DNA of 64,000 bases from Roseiarcus sp963835885 (GTDB lineage: Bacteria > Pseudomonadota > Alphaproteobacteria > Rhizobiales > Beijerinckiaceae): the NCBI GenBank assembly GCA_963835885.1, contig CAWIHF010000030.1, forward strand, positions 1 to 64,000, read 5' to 3'. Shown here piece after piece: positions 59,239 to 64,000 of this stretch; the first letter of the stretch is position 1, and every line of letters starts with the position of its first letter. A model generated the notes under the pieces. It ran no database searches. It saw only the letters and a list, made by a program, of their open reading frames with translations, and was not told where the DNA came from. Made by a program: the position numbers and the translations under genes.

Positions 59239-59517
59239 ATGTCCCGTGCTATGCTTGGCACAAAGAGGCATGATCGCGATGGCGAAATTCCAGATTTCAT
59301 TGATACCGAGAATTGTCCGGCGATCCGGGACTTCCCTGACGATCGGACCGATGAGGATATTCGCGTTTCGAGTATTTCAACCGAGAAAGACCAAACGACA
59401 TTCGTTTTGCGAAGCGGCCGCCAGATCGTTGTGTCTATGCCGTTTGGAGAGATTATCCAGAAACTCAAAGCTCCTGGGTTAGACGTTGAGGGAACGGAAT
59501 ATGCCCCGAGGCCCTAA
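59239..59517 (+). CDS. Passenger gene 1, unknown function
   Basis: A 92-residue protein. DFIDTENCPAIRDFPDDRTD is followed by a small beta-rich part (FVLRSGRQIVVSMPFGEIIQ). No ribosome site stands out; the ATG at 59251 is an equal choice. It overlaps passenger gene 2 by 17 bases, so the two are coupled. No family recognised. Confidence 0.55.
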   Translation: MSRAMLGTKRHDRDGEIPDFIDTENCPAIRDFPDDRTDEDIRVSSISTEKDQTTFVLRSGRQIVVSMPFGEIIQKLKAPGLDVEGTEYAPRP

Positions 59518-59743
59518 AGGCGAGCGCCGCCCCGCCGACGTCATCGGTAACGCCGTCAAAGTCATGCGCATCGCGACGGGCGAGGAGCCGGAGGACTATG
59601 GTCCACAGGATCACAAAGACCCGGCTGCGAAGGCGCTTGGGCGGAAGGGCGGCGCGGCGCGCGCTAAGAGCCTGTCGCAAGCACGGCGCGCGGAAATAGC
59701 GAAAAGGGCTGCCGAAAAGCGCTGGCAAAAGCCTTTAAGGTGA
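59501..59743 (+). CDS. Passenger gene 2, small basic protein
   Basis: An 80-residue protein with MPRGPKGERRPADVIGNAVK, VMRIATGEEPED and DPAAKALGRKGGAARAKSLS then RRAEIAKRAAEKRWQ. The Gly-Gly-x-Ala-Arg-Ala and Ala/Lys-rich end suggests nucleic-acid binding. I recall close relatives next to ISXO2-like (IS1595) transposases in Hyphomicrobiales; unverified here. GAGGGAA precedes the ATG. Confidence 0.7.
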   Translation: MPRGPKGERRPADVIGNAVKVMRIATGEEPEDYGPQDHKDPAAKALGRKGGAARAKSLSQARRAEIAKRAAEKRWQKPLR

Positions 59744-59753
59744 CCGCTCCGGC

Positions 59754-60101
59754 TCAGTTACGAATGCTTTCTCGATCGCAGATCTTAATTGCCAGCATGT
59801 CGTACCAGAGGTGGGGAATCACTCCAAACTGTGCCTCGTACGTATTGAGAATTTTGTGCAACTGGGTAACAAGTACCTTAAAAAATTGCGGAGACATTCT
59901 TATCTCACACTGATCTTCTGCAACCACGGTAGTTTGTGTTCTTTGTACAAGGCGACCGAACGTTATGACCATATCAAAAGGCGTAAGTCCAGCATGCAAT
60001 GCATTGGCATAGTAAAATTTGAAGTCTGGCGAAAGTTCATATCTTTGCACGATCCCCCCCGACACGATGGTTCTGGTGGATTCTTTTTCTGACTCTGTCA
60101 T
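59754..60101 (-). CDS. DUF3467-like protein, cargo gene 4
   Basis: A 115-residue protein. KFYYANALHAGLTPFDMVIT then FGRL and RMSPQFFKVLVTQLHKILNT then YEAQFGVI follow the DUF3467 pattern (Y-x-N-x-x-x-x-x-x-TP-x-D ... FGR ... SP-x-x-x-K-x-L-x-x-x-L-x-x-Y-x-x-x-FG). The start is taken as the ATG at 60101, giving a 22-base gap after the XRE gene; the frame is open to 60161. The match is from memory and moderate. GC in 59881-59940 is 24 of 60 bases. Confidence 0.55.
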   Translation of the reverse strand: MTESEKESTRTIVSGGIVQRYELSPDFKFYYANALHAGLTPFDMVITFGRLVQRTQTTVVAEDQCEIRMSPQFFKVLVTQLHKILNTYEAQFGVIPHLWYDMLAIKICDRESIRN

Positions 60102-60123
60102 GACGCGACCTATCCTGCGATTG

Positions 60124-60543
60124 TTACGGCGCACATTGCTTTGCTGGAATGCTTCCAACATACTGCATATTTTGATCGCTATACCTCGTTGTTTGTGTAT
60201 CTACCAACGGAGGCACGGGAACTTGATCAGGTATGATTTGGATTTGCGCTGCACTTTCTTGGTTGCTCCCCAAGACGATAGGTCGCTTCCGGATAATGAA
60301 AACGACCTCTAGGCCCAATGCCCATGCAATTTCGCCAATCGTGCGTAACGTCAAATTGGTTGTTCCGCGTAGCAGTCTGTTAATGACTGAACGATTGATT
60401 CCAAGTTTATCTGCAATGGATCGCTGGCTAATACCATTCAGTTCTTTTTGCTCAATAGCAGCTAGCGTCAGTGATTTTCGCACTTGTGCGATCAGCCGAC
60501 TGCCAGCTCGCTCTCGTGCGTCAATCTTCAGTTCATAAGACAT
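60124..60543 (-). CDS. XRE-type helix-turn-helix regulator, cargo gene 3
   Basis: A 139-residue protein. NGISQRSIADKLGINRSVIN then RLLRGTTNLTLRTIGEIAWA is a clear Cro/CI HTH (about residues 41-75), followed by LGLEVVFIIRKRP and a disordered tail. It could be the antitoxin of a toxin-antitoxin pair or the regulator of the cassette. Its start (ATG 60543) overlaps cargo gene 2 by 11 bases. Confidence 0.85.
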   Translation of the reverse strand: MSYELKIDARERAGSRLIAQVRKSLTLAAIEQKELNGISQRSIADKLGINRSVINRLLRGTTNLTLRTIGEIAWALGLEVVFIIRKRPIVLGSNQESAAQIQIIPDQVPVPPLVDTQTTRYSDQNMQYVGSIPAKQCAP

Positions 60544-60736
60544 CGTGATAGTCCCCAATGATGAATTTTGGTTCGTCTAGGTCGAGGTGCGCTCGACGAC
60601 GCTTCACGTTATCGCGATAGCCAGTGTATAGGCCGTACGTTTTTATGCGATCCATTGTATCAATGTTCGCAATGACAAATGTGCCCTTGACGTAGAACCA
60701 GCCAAATAAGCGAACGTCAATTGTCTTTAGCTCCAA
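60533..60736 (-). CDS. Cargo gene 2, unknown small protein
   Basis: A 67-residue product: RLFGWFYVKGTFVIANIDTM, DRIKTYGLYTGYRDNVKRRR, AHLDLDEPKFIIGD. It starts at a TTG overlapping the stop of cargo gene 1 by ten bases and overlaps the XRE gene at its 3' end. The overlap chain and the position directly before an XRE gene resemble toxin-antitoxin order, but no toxin family was recognised. Confidence 0.5.
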   Translation of the reverse strand: MELKTIDVRLFGWFYVKGTFVIANIDTMDRIKTYGLYTGYRDNVKRRRAHLDLDEPKFIIGDYHDVL

Positions 60737-61008
60737 ACACCGCTTTCCAGCGGAGTCATTTGATGAGATCGCTCATAATACGCCAAGTCGGCACCGCTCA
60801 CGAAATCGTGGAGTAGATCGTCAACCTGTTCCAAGGGCGTCAGTTCAGTCTCGGGATAGAATGGGAGCAAGCTCGGAAGCGTTCCGTCCAGCCACTGGAT
60901 GACATGTGGCAGCGCGTAGAGCAGCCGTTCTGGCTGTTCGTGCTCATTGAGCCCTCCCCCAAGCGCGATCAAGTCGCCACGCATTACCAACGTAGCCAAT
61001 GTTGCCAT
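60727..61008 (-). CDS. Cargo gene 1, unknown small protein
   Basis: A 93-residue product: MRGDLIALGGGLNEHEQPER, LLYALPHVIQWLDGTLPSLL, DDLLHDFVSGADLAYYERSH. Soluble, acidic, mostly helical in appearance. First gene of the minus-strand cargo operon, read toward the element's left end. No family recognised. Confidence 0.5.
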   Translation of the reverse strand: MATLATLVMRGDLIALGGGLNEHEQPERLLYALPHVIQWLDGTLPSLLPFYPETELTPLEQVDDLLHDFVSGADLAYYERSHQMTPLESGVWS

Positions 61009-61177
61009 TTAAGTCAACAACTGATAGGAGAGGACCGCCGATCGTGGTTTATGAACGACGGCGGCTAAAATGCATGTCGTAGCAGAAATTTCGCGGGAGA
61101 ACCGAAATCGACGAGAAATTGCCCCCATGTCGCTCAAGGGGTGCCTAAACGGCCAGGGTTGGCGGTGCAACGCATCT

Positions 61178-61399
61178 ATGAGAGTGCTTTCCTTCGCGGT
61201 GCTGCTACTAGGACTTTGCGCCTGTTCGCCTTCGCGACACAGGGATTTTTCCGCATGCCTTCTGGAAGGCCTGAAAACGTACCCTAGCGAGGACTTAAGT
61301 TCGTTTTCTCTTAAGCTTGATGTGTTTTGTCGAAGCATGCATGGGCGCGAAGGGCTATGCGGTTACGCATGCACACCCCTGAAGCTTGCAGTCCAGTAG
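61178..61399 (+). CDS. Small putative lipoprotein near the right end of the cargo element
   Basis: A 73-residue product: MRVLSFAVLLLGLCACSPSR with a lipobox-like LCAC, then a short Cys-containing domain (FSACLLEGLKTYPSEDLSS, VFCRSMHGREGLCGYACTP). The ribosome site is weak. It lies 62 bp from the right inverted repeat. Confidence 0.45.
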   Translation: MRVLSFAVLLLGLCACSPSRHRDFSACLLEGLKTYPSEDLSSFSLKLDVFCRSMHGREGLCGYACTPLKLAVQ

Positions 61400-61461
61400 A
61401 TGTCCGCCAGCAAGAGGGGTGTTACGAATGGCGAAATCCAATTTCAAACTGAGACACTACC

Positions 61462-61469
61462 GCAAAAGT
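61462..61469. repeat. 8-bp target-site duplication, right copy
   Basis: GCAAAAGT, identical to 59177-59184. Confidence 0.85.
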
Positions 61470-61616
61470 CCGGCAGACTGTGCGAAAACTCGGGGCCAGC
61501 CGCTTTACGGCCGCGCAAGGCGAGGATTTCCGCGATTTTTCGCGCTCTGAGGGCTCGTAGGCCGCGAAATCCAGGCGGGCCACGCCAGCCATCGGACTAT
61601 TCGCACGGTCTGCCGG
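61470..61616. repeat. 147-bp inverted-repeat element
   Basis: Arms CCGGCAGACTGTGCGAA (61470-61486) and TTCGCACGGTCTGCCGG (61600-61616) match at 16 of 17 positions. A second nested pair, GGATTTC (61524-61530) and GAAATCC (61566-61572), lies inside. It abuts the 8-bp duplication of the cargo element with no gap. A MITE-like element or a folded RNA/DNA structure. Confidence 0.65.
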
Positions 61617-61861
61617 TATTATGGAGCAACCGCATACGCCTTGGCTTTGATCGAGCCAATATCGGCTTCAGGATCGAAGATGCGGATGGCCGCGTAGCGG
61701 ATCGATTGAACAGGCACGGCCTTGAGGAAACTGAGACCTCTATCACCGGCAAACCGGCGCGGGGAACGTTTGCGGCATCTTTTTTCCTCGCTTGCCTAGC
61801 CGTTTTGGATCGGGAAGGCGTAAGGTTAGAGGAGATTTAACGGTACATGGTGGGGTAACCG
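61617..61861. other. Short interval with no supported gene
   Basis: One open frame runs from 61400 to 61840 across the cargo element's right end, the duplication and the inverted-repeat element; since it crosses three unrelated pieces I do not accept it as a gene. The sequence near 61840-61861 (AGGAGATTTAACGGTACATG and on) may be the promoter side of the gene interrupted below. Confidence 0.4.
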
Positions 61862-61882
61862 TTGAAGTTTAGAATTAGAGAA
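61862..61882 (+). pseudogene. First codons of a membrane-protein gene cut by an IS1595-family element
   Basis: TTG-AAG-TTT-AGA-ATT-AGA-GAA (LKFRIRE) is rejoined, after removing the element and one duplication copy, to TTT-CGC-ATC-CCT (FRIP) at 62927, giving one continuous reading frame that runs to 63373. Confidence 0.7.
61875..61882. repeat. 8-bp target-site duplication, left copy
   Basis: TTAGAGAA here and at 62919-62926 flank the IS1595-family element. Confidence 0.88.
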
Positions 61883-62918
61883 AATGGGTATCCCCTTCAC
61901 ACCCGCTATACCCGGCGCTACCATCCGACGATGGAAAGCGCCGTTCATCCCATTCCCGGAACCGATTATCCCCGGACCTTTCACGAAATGGACCAATGGT
62001 TCCGCACCGATGCCGCCTGTCACGACTATGTCCGGCGCTTGCGGTGGCCGAATGGATTTGTGTGCGCGGAATGCGGCGCGGCTGGTGAGCCGTGGACCAT
62101 GTCGCGAGACCGGTTCCGGTGTCGCGCCTGCGAGTGGGAAACAACTTTGACGGCTGGCACGGTGTTCCAGGACACACGCAAGCCGTTGCGGCTGTGGTTT
62201 CTGGCGATGTGGTTCATCACCAGCCAAAAGAACGGAGTCAGTGCGCTCGGGCTCCAGAGGGAATTGGGGCTTGGTAGCTATGAGACCGCCTGGACTTGGC
62301 TGCACAAGCTGCGGCGCGCGATGGTGCGTCCAGGGCGAGACAATCTCAGTGGCGAGATCGAAGTGGACGAAACCTATGTCGGCGGCGCGGAAGAGGGTAA
62401 ACGTGGGCGGGGAGCCGAAACCAAGGCGATCATCGCTGTGGCGGCCGAAAAGAGCGGGCGCGGAATTGGTCGTATCCGCCTGCGGCGCATCGAAGATGTA
62501 TCGGCGGACACCCTGATAACGTTTGTCCGGGACGTCGTTGTGCCGGGGGCGATGATCCACACGACGGCTGGCGTGGCTACAACGGGCTGGCGGCGGCTGG
62601 TTATCGGCGCCACGTCAGCGTCATAAGCGATAGCCCCGATCCGGCTCACGAAGTCATGCCGCGCGTCCACCTCGTGGCCTCGCTGCTCAAACGATGGCTG
62701 GTCGGAACTCACCAGGGCGGCATTCAGCATCCGCATCTTGACTACTACCTCGACGAATTCACCTTCCGGTTCAATCGGCGACGTTCACAGGCAAGGGGGC
62801 TCCTCTTCCACAGGCTGGCCCAACAGGCAGTTGCCATCTGCCCTGCGCCGTACAAATCGATCGTTGGCGGCACTCCACCGCGGCCCGCAGTCGAGCGGGT
62901 GTGAAGGGGATACCCATT
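61883..62918 (+). mobile_element. IS1595-family insertion sequence
   Basis: A 1036-bp element with long terminal inverted repeats beginning AATGGGTATCCCCTTCACAC at both ends (right end read on the other strand) and an 8-bp duplication, as the family requires. It contains a transposase gene with one frame break. Its ends differ from those of the 59185-61461 element, so it is not the direct source of that element. Confidence 0.9.
61931..62904 (+). CDS. IS1595-family transposase, one frame break
   Basis: Starts MESAVHPIPGTDYPRTFHEM at 61931 in the open frame from the element's left end. The zinc ribbon has CAECGAAGEPW and RFRCRACEWETTLTAGTVF; the DDE core starts GEIEVDETYVGGAEEGKRG. Near 62560 one missing base (HTT for HTDGWRGYNGLAAAGY) breaks the frame; the rest continues as VISDSPDPAHEVMPRVHLVA, FRFNRRRSQARGLLFHRLAQ and the stop at 62904. 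Restored length is about 325 residues. Confidence 0.85.
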
Positions 62919-62926
62919 TTAGAGAA
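62919..62926. repeat. 8-bp target-site duplication, right copy
   Basis: TTAGAGAA, identical to 61875-61882. Confidence 0.88.
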
Positions 62927-63373
62927 TTTCGCATCCCTGATTTCCCGCTTGGCATGTTGCTAGCGACGGTTCTGATTTCGATATCGCTGCTTTTTGCGTT
63001 TCCGGATTTACCGACAGCGTGGCTGTGGCAGCTTACGGTCGCTTTCGGAATAATTGTTTGGGCTCTTGGCGCTGGATGGTTTGCGGGCCCGACATCAACC
63101 GAAGACCAGAAGAATCATCGGGATGAAACAGAGCCAGCCCAGAAAAATCAGGGTCAGGGGCCAATCTCCCGTGACTTCGTGGCTCCTATTGACGCCATAG
63201 GTGCACAAGGTCAGGCCAACCGCGCCGAAGAGCGCCGCGAGGATCGCGATAAGCGCTCGAGAGAAATAGTTACGATTAGCATCGTTGGTATAACCGGAGC
63301 CGCGATCATCGCCCAAGTCATTGAAATGAGGAAGGTCTATGCCTATTCGCGATCAAGCCAAAGCTGCGCTTGA
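62927..63373 (+). pseudogene. Remainder of the interrupted membrane-protein gene
   Basis: Continues FRIPDFPLGMLLATVLISIS and LWQLTVAFGIIVWALGAGWF, two hydrophobic helices, a charged Gln/Glu/Arg-rich linker, then a third helix IVTISIVGITGAAIIAQVIE. It ends at 63373, overlapping the next gene by 35 bases in another frame. In related proteins such a helix leads straight into the domain encoded by the next frame, so the two may once have been one gene. Confidence 0.6.
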
Positions 63374-63893
63374 ACAAGCTGAAGTAGCAAAAGAGGCAAC
63401 TATTGCCGCACGTGACGCGACAGTCATCAGCTCCCGCGCTTGGATAGGTCCTACTGGTGCGACGATCGACAAAGAGCCAACGAGGGGTTCTGATATCAAG
63501 ATAGAAATCACCTACACTAACAGCGGCAAGCAACCTGGCATCGGGTTCTCTCCCACCGGAGCGCCAGTCATCATGGATATTAACGATATTGACGGGATAC
63601 TTAATGTAATCAACAAAAATATCAGTGATTGCACCTACGCTGCGACGGTCCCTGGCGGACAAGTAGTCTATCCGACAACCGGGTTCTCAGGAAAACAGCA
63701 ACATTTCATTATCAAAAAAGAGGAAGTTGACGATGGTCTTATCGCGGGGACAAAAGCGATCTTCGTCCCTGGTTGTTTTACATATGAAACATTCGGAGAA
63801 GCGCACCATAGCGCTTTCTGCTTTTTCTATAGAAAGGGATTGACGATCATCCCCAACCTCAACTTCTGTACGGGCGGAAGCTACGCTAACTAG
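63339..63893 (+). CDS. Hypothetical protein, soluble domain
   Basis: A 184-residue product: an N-terminal coiled coil (MPIRDQAKAALEQAEVAKEA) followed by SSRAWIGPTGATIDKEPTRG and a beta-rich domain (IEITYTNSGKQPGIGFSPTG, TTGFSGKQQHFIIKKEE). AGGAAGG lies just before the ATG. This coil plus W-x-G domain usually follows a membrane helix, as in the preceding interrupted gene. Base composition is AT-richer than the main part of the window (28 of 60 GC in 63601-63660). Confidence 0.65.
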   Translation: MPIRDQAKAALEQAEVAKEATIAARDATVISSRAWIGPTGATIDKEPTRGSDIKIEITYTNSGKQPGIGFSPTGAPVIMDINDIDGILNVINKNISDCTYAATVPGGQVVYPTTGFSGKQQHFIIKKEEVDDGLIAGTKAIFVPGCFTYETFGEAHHSAFCFFYRKGLTIIPNLNFCTGGSYAN

Positions 63894-63996
63894 AGCGGTA
63901 TCCGATCAGGATGAGCCAAATCTGGATGTTAAGCTATTGAGGTTTAAGACGATTTATTACTAGTGCTTGATTCATTCGGTTCGGATACCGCTCTAA
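63891..63996. repeat. Inverted-repeat element, TAGAGCGGTATCCGA type
   Basis: TAGAGCGGTATCCGA at 63891-63905 and TCGGATACCGCTCTAA at 63981-63996 are inverted copies 75 bases apart. This end sequence is familiar to me from small IS630-type or MITE elements in Hyphomicrobiales. No gene lies between. Confidence 0.6.
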
Positions 63997-64000
63997 GCAA

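Larger units (their letters stand above)
59185..61461. mobile_element. Transposase-less cargo element with IS1595-like ends
   Basis: A 2277-bp element. Left end GGTACTGTCTCAGTTTGAAA; right end on the other strand GGTAGTGTCTCAGTTTGAAA, one mismatch in 20. It is flanked by a perfect 8-bp duplication. No transposase is encoded. It carries two passenger genes on the left, an AT-rich minus-strand cargo of four genes and a small lipoprotein gene at the right. Terminal sequence, duplication size and the left passenger gene fit elements mobilised by IS1595/ISXO2-type transposases. Confidence 0.82.

Noticed and set aside
61400..61840. A 146-codon plus-strand gene
   Set aside because: The frame crosses an element end, a target duplication and an inverted-repeat element, so it cannot be a single ancestral gene.
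57300..64000. Prophage at the insertion-rich right end
   Set aside because: No integrase, capsid, portal, terminase or lysis gene is present; the accessory content is explained by insertion elements.

Overview
The window is GC-rich chromosomal DNA with dense genes, Sec/Tat export signals and outer-membrane-type proteins. Its gene set (liv-type ABC transporters, HdeA-like proteins, BluB, HWE-type sensor kinases, Rhizobiales-type intergenic repeats) points to an alphaproteobacterium of the Hyphomicrobiales, perhaps near Beijerinckiaceae/Methylocystaceae. That placement is inferred from gene content only. No rRNA, tRNA or CRISPR array was seen.

Layout. 0.1-5.4 kb: argG, a peptidoglycan-binding exported protein, fumC and a pyruvate-kinase-like gene. 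5.4-7.1 kb: a CAGGGAA-type repeat, two fused gene relics and a VapBC-type toxin-antitoxin pair. 7.1-12.7 kb: an acyl-CoA synthetase, metY, a DUF1003 protein, a DUF302 protein and an Asp/Glu racemase. 12.7-18.4 kb: a branched-chain-amino-acid-type ABC transporter (livFGMHK) with a divergent GntR regulator and a palindromic candidate operator. 18.4-23.9 kb: a galactofuranose-type sugar ABC transporter (ytfQRT-yjfF-like) with its own FadR-type regulator. 24-31.4 kb: housekeeping genes (gmk, yicC, trmJ, greA, carB) and a poly-histidine exported peptide. 31.4-39 kb: repeats, a PagL-like outer-membrane protein, a beta-helix repeat protein, a class III cyclase and a hybrid histidine kinase. 39-40.4 kb: an ISAzo13-family element. 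40.6-57 kb: mixed metabolic and stress genes, including an isoaspartate methyltransferase-like gene, two transglutaminase-like genes, an FMO-like oxidoreductase, an epoxide-hydrolase-like protein, a sirtuin, a zinc alcohol dehydrogenase, BluB, a persulfide dioxygenase-rhodanese fusion, carbonic anhydrase, tandem HdeA-like proteins and an HWE kinase with its receiver.

57.3-64 kb is an insertion hot spot. An IS256-family element (9-bp target duplication) cuts a short-chain dehydrogenase. It abuts a 2.28-kb element with IS1595-like 20-bp inverted ends and an 8-bp target duplication. That element has no transposase; it carries two passenger genes and a clearly AT-richer four-gene cargo operon (XRE regulator, DUF3467-like protein, two unknowns). 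A 147-bp inverted-repeat element follows, then a separate IS1595-family element inserted at the seventh codon of a membrane-protein gene. The cargo-bearing, transposase-less element is the most interesting object in the window.

Single-base frame breaks recur in genes that should be intact (carB, pyruvate kinase, livM, livK, racemase, isoaspartate methyltransferase, two transposases). Several lie in short C or G runs, so base-calling indels in the assembly are a likely cause. These genes are annotated across the break.
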